A stretch of 64,000 nucleotides of DNA from Lomentospora prolificans (Eukaryota > Ascomycota > Sordariomycetes > Microascales > Microascaceae). The notes beneath the pieces are model-generated. The model was not told the origin of the DNA and did no database searches. It worked only from the letters and a program-made list of their open reading frames with translations. Numbering within the stretch: position 1 is the first letter of the stretch; each line of letters begins with the position of its first letter. This document shows positions 32,840 to 44,050 of the stretch, in pieces. The stretch lies in NCBI GenBank assembly GCA_029532625.1, contig JARFXM010000009.1, positions 682,001 through 746,000 on the forward strand, given 5' to 3'. The position numbers were made by a program, and so were the translations under genes.

Positions 32840-35409
32840 ATGTCTATGCTCCTTGGCCATTCTTCCATATCGCCTCTCGCGGGCCCTAATTCTCTTTCAA
32901 TGTCGACTACCGCCGCTCCTAATCCCACCCACGGCCATGATTTGGCTCGTCGGGATTCTTCCTCTCACAGTTCCAACAACTACGCGTTGGAGGATCGTTT
33001 CGAGGTCCTCAAGGAAATAGGAGATGGAAGTTTTGGTAGTGTAGTGCTCGCGAGGGTGCGAAGTGCGGGAGCTAATGTTGCGCGACGAGGCACTGTGGTA
33101 AGTTTTGGGGTGATTTCTAGGCCGCATGTGTTCTTTCAGGGGGTTGGCCGTAGAACGGGTTTCGCGTATTGACGAGTGGATTTCCTAACCATCTTTCTAC
33201 GCTATAGGTTGCTATCAAGACGATGAAAAAGACTTTCGAGTCTTTCGGCCCGTGTCTTGAGCTTCGTGAGGTTGTTTTCCTCCGAACGCTGCCTGCGCAC
33301 TCTCATCTCGTTCCCGCTCTGGATATCTTCCTCGATCCCTATAGCAAGAAGCTCCACATCGCTATGGAATATATGGAAGGCAACCTCTACCAGCTGATGA
33401 AGGCACGGGACCATAAGTGTCTCGACAACGCCAGCGTCAAGAGCATCCTTTTCCAGATTATGCAGGGCCTTGAGCACATCCACGCCCACAACTTCTTCCA
33501 CCGCGATATCAAGCCCGAGAACATCTTAGTTTCCACTTCCGGTCATTCTGACTCTACCAATTCCTTCCGCAGGTACTCCGCCCTCGTCACTCCGCCATCC
33601 ACGCCACCCACCTACTCGGTCAAGATTGCCGACTTTGGCCTTGCACGAGAGACGCATTCTAAACTCCCCTACACCACGTATGTGTCGACAAGATGGTATC
33701 GTGCTCCGGAGGTCCTCTTAAGGGCGGGTGAATACTCGGCCCCAGTTGACATCTGGGCTGTCGGCGCCATGGCTGTTGAAGTTGCTACGTTGAAACCTTT
33801 GTTCCCTGGTGGTAACGAGGTTGATCAGGTCTGGAGGGTATGCGAGATTATGGGAAGCCCCGGAAACTGGTACAACAAGTCCGGAGGTCGCGTAGGTGGC
33901 GGCGAGTGGAGGGAAGGCACTCGGTTGGCCGGGAAGCTCGGCTTTTCGTTCCCCAAGATGGCACCCCATTCTATGGATACTATTCTCCAATCTCCTCAGT
34001 GGCCTGCTTCCCTCAGCCATTTTGTCACCTGGTGTTTGATGTGGGACCCCAAGAACCGGCCCACGTCTAGCCAGGCTCTTGCGCACGAGTACTTCACCGA
34101 TGCCGTTGACCCTCTCCGGCCCAAGTCATCAGCCTCGAGGATTCTGGGCCGCAAGCAGTCCAACATTGACCACAGCCGCTCTTCCAAAGAGACGGTCGCA
34201 ACGCTATCTACCACCGGAAAGCAATCTTGGTTCAGGAAATCTCTCATCGGTCGCTCTGAAGGCGTGACTGACCCCGTGGTTGCGCCGGTCGTGACGAAAG
34301 AGGGTTCCGCTCCTCGGCCTTCACCCGTTCCCTCTACTACAGTCAACGAGGTTCCCGTTGTCAAGACAAGACCTACTCAGGCTAAGCGGACAACGTGGGC
34401 CAACGGACCATCTAACGTTGCCCCCATGCCCATCCTCCCCACAATTCGACCCATTTCACCCCTCTCCGATGCTGTTACGGCACAAGCTAATCATGCGAAC
34501 GCTCCTTACGATGCTAGTCAGCAAGGCCTGGAAGCTAAGCAGAACAAGAAAATTGGCAGGCAGCTCTCTGTAGCCTCTAGCACAAACCATTACGCTGAGA
34601 TGCACAGGCAACAAGCAGAAAGGGCTCTCAATGGTAACTCGGGCTTGATCTCGCCGCCAAGCGCTCAGAAGGAGAGCTTCTTCTCCCACCTAAGAAAGCG
34701 GGCACGCCGATTCTCCGGAAGGCACCAGACCCCAATCTCGCCTACGTATGACGATTTGGAGGCTCAGGCGGGATGTGGTCCCTGGGCGAGCAACCGATCG
34801 TCAATGGTCATGGATAACCAGGCTCACCCACCTCCTAAGCATGAGGTCTACGAATCCCTGGACAAGGCCTTAAGGGATGTTCAGCAGCACGAATCTCTTC
34901 GCGCACCCGTTCCACCCGCACACCAGACCGTCACTGCGGCTGCTGGCATTAAGAGGCATCACTCGCTGCCGAAGCACCATCAGCCAAGATCGGTGGATAA
35001 CCTCCTCGGTGCGGCGCGAGCCAGTGCGGGCCCCGTATCCAGCCGGACTCGACGACAGGCGACGCAGGGTATCCGACAGTACGACGCCCCCGACGAAGAG
35101 GACGAGCTTCTGGATGAGGTACTGAGCTCGACACGGCACGCCATCCACCGGTTAGAAAAAGACGGCAAGCCTACTCTCCGACAATCCGTGAGCAATGTGG
35201 CGATCTCGAACCCCTACCCGACACCGTCTCCCTCTGCTAGTGGAAATGCGGTGCTGTTCGGTGACGGACAAGCTGTTGCCCCTAAGCCGCTCGACCTCGG
35301 CAGGAAGACGAACGGGACAGAGAACAAGTGGCCTACTCCTCCTTACGAAGAGAGCGAATGGGCTGCATCGGCGGCGGCTAGCATCTGGGCAGCCGGCAAC
35401 CGGTTTTAA
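32840..35409 (+). CDS. IME2: Ime2/RCK-family serine/threonine protein kinase
   Basis: Two exons, 32840-33097 and 33208-35409, give about 819 aa. Kinase domain from about residue 54: glycine loop IGDGSFGSV (60-68), VAIK lysine (K90), HRDIKPEN (184-191), DFG (228-230), activation-loop T-x-Y (T242-T-Y244) before STRWYRAPE. T-x-Y with a CMGC fold marks the MAK/ICK/Ime2 (RCK) group. In ascomycetes these kinases (Ime2, Mde3/Pit1, ImeB, Neurospora IME-2) control meiosis, sexual development or light-linked development. A Ser/Thr-Pro-rich loop (about 193-221) is inserted between HRD and DFG. The 400-residue tail is disordered and basic, with many SP/TP sites. An in-frame stop just before ATG 32840 fixes the start if the leader is unspliced. 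The long leader with uORFs suggests translational or condition-dependent control. Confidence 0.92.
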
Positions 35410-38108
35410 GAAAAAATAGCACCTCTTTTTTCTTATTCATACGGGACCCTCCTTGTATGCCAAGGCAGTCCAAGCATAAGGGGTCACCCAGCGGAGCCAA
35501 AAAGTTTTCGGAAGAGGCAACTTTAGCAAACGTTTGGTTTAAAGCCTTTTTATTTTCATTTTTTCCCTATTTCCTACACTCGTTTGTAGTCGGCATGAAG
35601 GTGGCTTTTACACAGGGCATGGTGTTTTGGGCGTTTATTCTGAACGTTTCTTCGTGTGTGCGTGTGGTGGATATTGCATTCTCTCCCGCGGGACTACCCA
35701 ACGCTGCTCTAGACGAGGCAATGGGGAAGAACAACGGCGGTGGGTCTCAAAAAGCAACATTTGGAAATGAAATTGTGGTGCGGGTATGAAGATTTCCATT
35801 CCGAGCAAAGCAAGCAGACGAACACTATGGCTCTTGAACAGGGACAGACGACGGAGTTTGTGTGCTTTGCCTCGGGGTTCATGTCTTTATTCCTATTCTT
35901 CCTATTCCCTCGAACTCGTGTCTATTTTCCTTTTTCCACTACAACAGCAACTACTGCTACTATACCTACTACTATATTTTCCTGTGTTGTTTCTTCTTCA
36001 TCTCTTGTTAACTGGAATACCCGATCTTCAGAAGATGTAAGGTCGCCCGCTACTATTATTATAACTCATCTCATTGACCCTCCTTTTTCTTTTCTCCGTC
36101 ATATGTCTCTCCCCTTAGCTGTTTCGTCACTTCTGTTACAGATAACACAACAAAATACCCCTTCACCAAGTTGATATATATACATATCTCTATCCATATA
36201 GACTGAGAAACGGTTGGTTTCCTCTTGACTCGGCTCCAGAGGAGAGGTTAGGGCTATCAACGTTGCTTTTTGATTACTTTACTTTACATTGGTTTTACAC
36301 CCAGCAGGGTACTTTAATTTTCTCTTCTCGAGCACCACTGGATGTGTTGAGGGTGCTGGAATGAGTCGGATCTTGGCCAGTTCATTTTCGGTTTTCACCA
36401 TAACCCCATTGGAAGTGAAAGAGTTTACCTAGACGCACAAGGGCTCGCTCTTTGCACCCCGTTTCAATATCGAAACAGGGAGAAACAGCTAAGACTGGAG
36501 AAAGGAGTGGGAGTGTGAGGACATGCGGCATGGTGTGTGGAAAGCCCGCGTATAAGCTTGACATGGACTGTCGCAGCCGAGGATGGAAGAGGACACAACC
36601 TGGTCAACTGCCTGATATAAACATGTCGGAGAATTCAAATACGGGTGTATATGCAGTATATGCCTAAACTTATGGACCGTTGTCTCCGTGATGCGCAGTG
36701 GTGAATGTCTCGTCTAATTTCTAGGCAGTTATTATCGAAGCCGGAGGTGGCATAATCAGCCGCGTTCCTAATATGACGTTGGCGACGCAATGACACGGTG
36801 GGATGATTTGGAACAAGGGCCTTTGCCGCCTCTCGGCATCTCGAGACGTCATCGGGCACGCAGTCGTGGGCAGTCGTCAGGCCTCGGCCTTTTCAACTTC
36901 CTCTTGCCGACCTGGGTTGGATGCTGGGCTGACATGGAGCATCCGAGCCGGCGTGCCTGCGTCGTCCGGGGTGCCGATTTTCAGTGGTTGCCTAGACTTC
37001 CAGGCAGCAGAATAAATATTGATCAATGCCAGCTTTCCGGGAGTGAGGATTTGTTGATGCCTTGCTGACGGTATATTAAAGTAGTTGAATGACCTCGCCA
37101 GGGGGCATGAAGAATGGAAACGGGGTGACTCTTGGATTTTTCTTCCTAGTCAAATTCGCTTGTCTCAGATACCAAGTGTCCGTCGTTGGTGTTTGAGTTT
37201 TCTCAGTGTTGTGTAGTGGGTGCTTCGCCTGGCTGCCTGGCGGTTGGTGCTCTGAGGGTCTCGGCTTCGACCCCGCCTTCGCACCTCGCGATTAGAAGGT
37301 TCCTGCTAAGGTTCCATGTTGTCCAGGCTTGCTGCCCCTGCCAGCTTGAGCATCGAGCATCGAGCATCGAGCATTGAGCATTGAGCGTTTAAGCGTTGAG
37401 CCCTGAGCGCCACTGGCTGCTACCTCTCTCAAAGCTGTCACTCTGGCAACTACATTTGACACCACACTTGAGCTAAAGGGCGTCTTGAGTTCGATTGTTC
37501 AGCCCTACATTGAGGGGGGGCGTTGTACCACTGATCCGCAATCCGCCAGCATCGAGCGTGGCTTCTCTCATCCGTCGATTTCCAAAGTTCGCTCATCATT
37601 AGTCTTGTATAACAGAACTCACCATTTTCGGCATAATCATCATCTCGCATCCCTCGGCTTCCTCCAACGATTGTTGTCCTGCCTTTAGCTCAAAGAGAAG
37701 AACACCCATCGATCCACCGGCTGAGGGTGTCTGTCCACTAGCGCAGACCGACTTCCGCCTCCACTATCCATATTGATCCCACACTTTGAGTTGCTCCGCC
37801 GCATCTCCCTCCGCCTTTAGGCTCCCTCTGAGGTCTGGACATCGACGACGGTGACCATACCGCCTGCGACTACACGAGAGAAGCCCCGTTTAACTGCGCC
37901 TCCAACTTCAGTGACTGTTAGCTCCCGCCTAATCGGGCCTCTGAACCAACCCCCCGCCCTTCCGTGTTCATGGCCGGAATCCCGCCCTAGCTGAGTAAAC
38001 GCGGCGAGCCTCTCACCCCACAATCGCGGCAGCTAGAGCCACTACTACTACTATCTCAATCTCATCTTCCTCAGCCTCATCGAAAACGGGGGGGCACCAA
38101 AGCAAACC
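35410..38108. other. 2.7-kb spacer between kinase and Hsp70-like gene
   Basis: Begins with the kinase 3' end. Open frames at 35457-36174 have no motif and contain long hydrophobic runs forced by T-rich sequence. Small tri- and tetranucleotide runs lie near 35940-35980. The last 500 bases are C/T-rich with actactactactatctc and similar, fitting a leader for the gene at 38109. Confidence 0.45.
37348..37389. repeat. Heptamer minisatellite, six copies of GAGCATY-like unit
   Basis: Units GAGCATC x3, GAGCATT x2 and GAGCGTT in direct tandem, followed by decayed copies (aagcgttgagccctgagcg). Confidence 0.85.
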
Positions 38109-40423
38109 ATGAGTCTTAACCTCCCCCTCCGCTCACCACCGACCAGCCGCCGCAACAAGGAGAGCAGGAATTACTTTACAAATTACTCGCCCGCTGGATC
38201 GGTCGGTGCTGGCGCGGAGGCAATCAATGGTCCCGTGAGGGAGCCTGCGCGAGACCCGGCACCTGTGGAGGATCGGTTGATCGTGGGCGTGGATTTCGGG
38301 ACGACCTTTTCAGGGTGGGCCATTCCCCTTTCGCTTCTTTATCTTTTGTTTCCCGCCGAGCCCGTTTCGCTGCGGCATTGGTGTGCATGAGTACGAGAGA
38401 AGATGAGATGAAAGGGAGTCTCAAGGCATCTCGTGATGCTTATGAGATACCAAGGGACTTGCGATATCCTTTACTGTGACGCCATGAATCAAATTATTAC
38501 TTTACTAACTTGGTCTACAGAGTAGCGGCTGTCTACACCTCGACACCGGACGACGTTGAAATCATCAAGTCCTGGCCTGGTGGTAATGGGATCACATCCG
38601 ACAAGGTCCCCACCGAGATCGCGTACGATACTCCGGCCAAAGCCGACGTAGATGCGCCTCCCTTTGTGAAATGGGGCTTTCAGTTCCGCCCGGAGGAATC
38701 GCGCCTCCGGTGCATGAAGCTCTTCCTCGACCGGTCCCAGAAGCTGCCCTTCTATGTGAGCCCGCTTGAGACGGCGGCGCAACTGAAGCGCTTCAACAAG
38801 AATGTTGTTGACGCTGTTAGCGACTACCTCACCGAGGTGTACAAGCACACCATGGATACGCTCACCAGGCGGTACGGCGAGTCCTTCATGGCTAGCACGA
38901 AGGTAGAATTTGTGCTCACCTGCCCGGCTGTGTGGTCCGATGCGGCCAAGAACACGACGCTGCAGGCGGCCGAAAGGGCCGGTATGGGCTCCAAGTCGGA
39001 GATCCAGATGATTAGCGAGCCCGAGGCGGCGGCTGTCTACACGCTCAAGGCTATACAGCCTAATCATTTGAATGTGGGGGACAACTTCGTCGTGTGCGAC
39101 GCGGGTGGTGGTACAGTCGAGTATGTTTTGACAAAGTCTAGCTTCCACCACGGGAGAGCTAGTATATGCTAACTAGCCTTCCAGCCTTATCGCTTACAAG
39201 ATAATATCCCTAAAGCCTTTGAGGGTGGAGGAATCCGCCGTCGGCACTGGCGGTCTCTGCGGAAGCGCGTTCCTGAACTATAGGTTCGAGGAGCACGTGC
39301 GGCACCGCATAGGGCAAGTCAAGTTTGACGAGATGAAGGCCAAGAAAGGCAAGACGTGGCAAATGGGTCTGCGATACTTTGAGGAGTTTGTCAAGCGTAA
39401 CTTTAACGAGGACGAGCATCAAGAGGTCAACGTTCCGTAAGTAGTCTCCCTCGCGTCTGTCTTTTTCGATCCCTGTTTACTTATTATACCCATGTCAGGT
39501 TCCCGGGTCTTCCCGACGACGAAGAAGCCGGTCTCGACTCTGGGTTCCTCGTCATGACTGCCGACCAGATCAGAGACATCTTTGAGCCTGTTGTAAGGGA
39601 GGTCTGTGACCTTGTCGAGGGGCAAGTCAAGGGCCTTCGTGCGAAAGGTGGCGTGGTCTCCGGCATCGTCCTCGTCGGCGGCTTCGGGCAAAGCAACTAT
39701 CTGTATCGTCGGCTCAAGGCTCACTTTTCTAGTGCAGCACCGCCGCCGTACAGCGAGAGACCCACCTCGGCCAATCCTTCGGACTCGATCGAGGTAATGC
39801 AGCCCGTGTACGCATGGACGGCAGTCGTGCGGGGCGCTGTTCTCAGGGGCCTAGAGGGAAATATGGTCCTTAGTAGGAAGGCGCGGATGCACTATGGCAC
39901 GTCGTATGCAACTGTGTATGATGAGGAGAAGCATTCCGTCAGCGAGAGGTACTGGTCGCCGCTTTGGGAGAGGTGGATGGTGTCAGATCAAATGCACTGG
40001 CACATGGCAAAGGTTCGTTTCAGGCCTTTTAGTGGTTATTCGGAAAAAAAAAAAACGGTTTCTGTTGGCTAACACCGGTCTTAGGGAGAAGCAATATCGC
40101 CTCTTCAGCCCATCGCGTTTCACTACACTCGGAACTTTCGGCCAGGCCAGCCTCTCATCGTGACGGACGACCTTATTGCGTGCGAGGCGGACGAGCCACC
40201 CACTGCGTATACTAAGGATCTCGTTCACGTGTGCACTCTTACAACAGATCTCAGCGCTGTCCCGCGGAGTCTGTTTACACGGTTGACGACGACGAGAGGC
40301 GTCGAGTTTGACAACCTCGACTTTACGCTCGAGATGACGGTGGATAGTGCGGGGCTGGGCTTTGAGCTCAAGGTGGATGGCGTACGGTATGGCCGGGTCG
40401 AGGCGGAATTTCATGGGGCATAG
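38109..40423 (+). CDS. Divergent Hsp70-like ATPase (fungal Hsp12A/HSPA12-type)
   Basis: Five exons, 38109-38314, 38521-39120, 39185-39436, 39499-40012 and 40085-40423, encode about 636 aa. The actin/Hsp70 nucleotide-binding fold is shown by phosphate-1 IVGVDFGTTFSG (about 58-69), a connect region around ISEPEAAAVYTL, phosphate-2 VVCDAGGGTVDL (about 259-270) and adenosine motif GIVLVGGFGQSNYL (about 408-421). These motifs place it with the divergent fungal Hsp70-like proteins rather than canonical Ssa/Kar2 chaperones. The usual substrate-binding domain, lid and EEVD tail are absent; a different 200-residue C-terminus replaces them. An N-terminal extension of about 56 residues precedes the ATPase domain. 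Genes of this group are often numerous in filamentous fungi and some sit near incompatibility or stress loci; function here is unknown. Intron 1 uses donor GTGGGC and is the least typical. Confidence 0.85.
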
Positions 40424-40562
40424 CCTTACGGGGCACTTGGTACGAATGGGGCAGGCTGGGAGAGGACAAAGGGGAGAGGAGGGGAGCAATGCTGGCTAAT
40501 GGGGAGCAAGGGAAAGGGAATAGAGTAGTGATGTAGTGATTTGGTTGTTTTAGTGCGTCGGC

Positions 40563-40582
40563 ATATATATATATATATATAT
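40563..40582. repeat. (AT)10 dinucleotide repeat
   Basis: Ten AT units downstream of the Hsp70-like gene, probably in its 3' region. Confidence 0.85.
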
Positions 40583-41699
40583 TTACACAAACCATGGCAT
40601 ATGCGAGCTGTCTGACTGACTTGATCGGGGATAACCTATCATCTACATGGTCTTTGGAGGAACCGTAGATATCCGGACTGTTAACGGGGCTATGGTCCGA
40701 TGTGGTGGCTCCCCTCTCCATGGATGGTGATAGCGAATCATTCCCTTCTTCCTCTCCCTCCTACCCTCCTCCTACGGCAGGCCACATAACTTGGATATAT
40801 ACCACGGAGTAGTACGGCCTGGTCCGCTTCCCTAAGTAGAAAATAAAATAAAATCCCCCCAAAAAAAGAAAACAAGGCGAGCCGAAAAACGCCGCACAAA
40901 ACAACCCTGCTCCCTTTCGTCCAGCATGCCAAGAAGAGCAAGCTCTGCGGCGATACGTTGAAGCCAACCCTTTTTTTTTTTCTTCTTTCTTCTTTCTTTT
41001 GGGGTGGATTTTTCTCCTTGTATTTGCTTTGCGCCCTTTCCCTCCCCGCCCTTTTCACATCTCGAAACGTCCAAAAGGAAGAAGACAAGCGTTTCTATAC
41101 CTCGGGCAACCAGAAAAGCGTAGGAAACCCCCCGTCACAAGTTCCTCGGGGGTGGCCGGGGCAAGGTTCGCGTACGTGCATACACACGCCCTTTTCGCTC
41201 CCCACCACGCCTTTATTTCTTTCCGTGCGAGCCCGGGTTCCGTGAGCCAGCAAACCCGGTAAGTCTAGGCAGCAACTAAAGCTCAGGAAGAATCCGGGGG
41301 TTCTGCCCGCCTCTCTCTCTCTCTCCCCGCCCCAACCGCCCCTTTTTTTCTTTTTTCTCTTCAATTGAGCTGTGGTTTCACTGGTGTTCGGTCGCGGACC
41401 AATGATGTTGGAGTGCACGAAAATTCCAAAAACGGCTTTGCTGTTGATCGGGAGTGGACGCCTTTTTTGTCTTTGGGGCTTTTGATGGAGGAGGTGGTGC
41501 AGTCGGCCAAACTTCTTTTAACCAGTGCAGGGGCTTGCCACACTCCTTTTCTTCACACCCTTCGAAACTCCTTCTTCTGCTTATTCTGGTTATCAATGTG
41601 GAAAAGAGAATCAATAGAAGCTGGTTCGAATTGGATATAATACAAACATTCAAGGTATGTTTAGGTCTGATCTTCCCCCGAGTCTGTGGAGAGCGTCCC

Positions 41700-41719
41700 C
41701 TCACCTCACCTCACCTCAC
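41700..41719. repeat. (CTCAC)4 tandem repeat
   Basis: Four exact direct copies of CTCAC, followed by ctgg. Confidence 0.85.
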
Positions 41720-42372
41720 CTGGAGGCGCCCCGACTTACACACCGTCCCACTGAATCCTCAACCCTCTTTTGATATCATAATGAAACCACTCCCCATTCC
41801 ATCCTAAACTAACTCGTGACCAAAGTGATTAAGGAGTATAGGAAACACATCAAGGAAAAATACAGCTCGTTATCGAACCGAAACACTCTTGTGAACGACG
41901 CCTTGCCGAATTGTGTGCCATGGAGGGCCTTGAAATGCAAATGAAAAGGGATATCAGAAATTATAAAACTCGCGGCAAAAACGCTAAGAAAATGGTAAAC
42001 AATTTCGAATGAAGCCTTTGCGGTTTCAAGATCAAGAAATACGTTGGCCATGTCTGGTTAGCCAAGATTAGGGGTCTGTTGCTGGATAATCCGTCCACGG
42101 ATTCCGACAACACCTCGAGAGTGCCCAGAAAGGTCCCTGGGCTTGAAATTTGTGAGCCAAAGGTAATGTGAAGAGCAACCAGCCAGAGAAAGAAGAAAGG
42201 GGCCCTAATGACCGGATACCTTCCCAACGAAATCAAACCGCCAGCTCGCCAGGAGTTGGGAGGACGCCTTTGGGAGGACCGGCTGTTGGCAAGATGGCCA
42301 AGCCCAGCCACGAACGCGATAAAGAGGGGCCTTTTACAAGCCGCACCAACTCTTTGGCCGGAGCCCGGAGCC

Positions 42373-43284
42373 CTAGAATTTGTCTTTCTGTCGCCGTCCC
42401 TCTTCGCGCCTCCGTTTCCGCTCCCGCTCCTCGCGTCGATCATCTTGGACTACCACCCTGCTCCGCTGTTCCTCTTCCCTAAGCATCCTCGGCGTCTTAT
42501 AATTCGACGGCCTCAAGCCATCAATCTGGCACGCCTCGTGGATATCCTTCTCCCTCTCAAAGACGTCGCGGGTAATCATGCCATTCTGCCACAAATGCTC
42601 GAGAAAGTGGAAATCAGGCCGCATGCGGCCTCCATCCTCGTACTGAAAGTGGTCCAAGATGTGCAACATACGATTCCGAAAGTTTTGCACCCGGTCACCT
42701 TTGGTCATGACGTCCGCCTCGAACTTGAAATCGTCGCAGAACCAACAAAGACAGGTAGCGGGCAGCTTATATTTCAGGTGGACGTCGAGCTCGTGGCGTA
42801 TCCAGAGCTCGGACTGCGTGACAGGGCAGAACGTCTCGGTACACCCGGTATATCTGGCAAACTCGCATGGTATTCGAGGCTGCTGGTTTCGAAAAGCCGG
42901 GGGCGCCTCAGCTTGTTCGTGGATGACGTGGAGTGCTTGGTTGGAAAGCTCTTGGAGATCAGGCACATCGGAGCTGTTTGAGGCGGAGCTGCTATAGTGG
43001 TGCGGTCGGGAGGGGTGACGGCGCTGTGGCCCTGTGCTTCCCTCGGAGTCGAATATCGACGACTGTGGCGTCGCGCTCGTGGACCAAGACGCGATGGTGC
43101 TGGGCTGGCTCGTCGTCCTTCTGGAAGACCCGAGGTCGAGTATCCTTCCTTGAAACGAAGGTCCGCCGTTCGCGTCGTGCTCGTTGTTGAGCCACCGTAG
43201 TGGACTCTGGGTCTTGGACTGCTTGAATTGTGCTAAGAACGGCTGGATGGACTCGATGTGGCTGCTGGGATTCAGGGAAGCCAT
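42373..43284 (-). CDS. Zinc-finger-like conserved fungal protein, function unknown
   Basis: Single exon of about 303 aa with ATG at 43284; a longer frame upstream starts only at a TTG. The first 130 residues are Ser-rich and disordered. Two potential zinc sites follow: C140-x7-C148-x4-C153 with H164 and H169, then C178-x1-C180-x2-C183 (CLCWFC) with H208 and H212 (LHILDHF). The layout and the MRPDFHFLEHLWQNGMI segment resemble a family of C2H2-like hypothetical proteins common in Sordariomycetes. No DNA-binding role is proven. The C-terminus is strongly basic with Arg/Glu runs (EERERKRRREEG). It is convergent with the Hsp70-like gene. Confidence 0.75.
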   Translation of the reverse strand: MASLNPSSHIESIQPFLAQFKQSKTQSPLRWLNNEHDANGGPSFQGRILDLGSSRRTTSQPSTIASWSTSATPQSSIFDSEGSTGPQRRHPSRPHHYSSSASNSSDVPDLQELSNQALHVIHEQAEAPPAFRNQQPRIPCEFARYTGCTETFCPVTQSELWIRHELDVHLKYKLPATCLCWFCDDFKFEADVMTKGDRVQNFRNRMLHILDHFQYEDGGRMRPDFHFLEHLWQNGMITRDVFEREKDIHEACQIDGLRPSNYKTPRMLREEEQRSRVVVQDDRREERERKRRREEGRRQKDKF

Positions 43285-44050
43285 CGTGACTAACAAATTA
43301 CGGTAGCTTCTTTTGGATGATGGTGGTCGATGGACCCCCCTTTCAATTCCGATGATCTTTAGGCGGGTGTCTCTCGTCCGCCGCTTCTTGCGGTTACTTT
43401 TTTGCGTGAACTCGAAGATGACTCTAAAAAAAAAAAAAAGAATTGTTGGAAGAGGATCAGGATGATGCGGGGCAATGTAGATTCCTTGCAGCAGGAGAAT
43501 GCACTACGGAAGCGCCCGTAGGATTCTGCTTTTGGGGGGCCAACGACAGATTTGAATGGCTGGCCATGGCTGTGCTGGCTTATCCGCTTTGGAAAGGCCG
43601 CGGTGGGCTCGTACTGTCAGATTTACGAATCAATTTTGACAGAGTCATTTAGGACTCGGAATATGGTGGAAAAAATTAAGTATAGAAATAGACTTGTTTC
43701 ATCGCAGCAGATGATGCTATTCCAACGCGGATATTTTTTTTTCCTGACGGAAGTCGCGATCGGGTCTTGACCACTTTCTGCTGGTGTGTCTCGAGGTGAT
43801 GGGGGCGAACCAGCCAAGACAGGGCAGGAGCGACAGTAGTGGCAACTGGTACCTGCATGCGTTCCCCATTTTCGACAGCAATCTCCAAGCTTTGCTGGAT
43901 TGACGGCACAGGAGATCCCAAGTAGAGAATACGACCAGCTAGAGCAGACCTGAGAATTTCAGCACAAACAGAAGGATTAGGGAATATGAGATGACGATGA
44001 GAAAAGAAAACCGAGCGTGCTATCTTCGCTTATTATTCAACAGCGGAAGC
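43285..44050. other. Spacer between zinc-finger-like gene and ankyrin relic
   Basis: About 770 bases, the promoter side of the minus-strand gene at 43284. An A13 run lies near 43427. No gene supported. Confidence 0.45.

Larger units (their letters stand above)
40424..42372. other. Convergent spacer, Hsp70-like gene to zinc-finger-like gene
   Basis: About 1.9 kb without supportable coding. Open frames on both strands between 40738 and 41260 are driven by homopolymer T/A and CT runs. A minus frame at 41961-42443 overlaps the end of the next gene and is its out-of-frame shadow. Confidence 0.45.

Noticed and set aside
35457..36174. Plus-strand frames after the kinase with hydrophobic segments
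   Set aside because: Hydrophobicity comes from T-rich DNA; lies in the likely 3' UTR and spacer with no family match.
41621..41645. ggttcgaattgg as a tRNA T-arm
   Set aside because: Stem halves are not complementary and no A box or acceptor stem is upstream.
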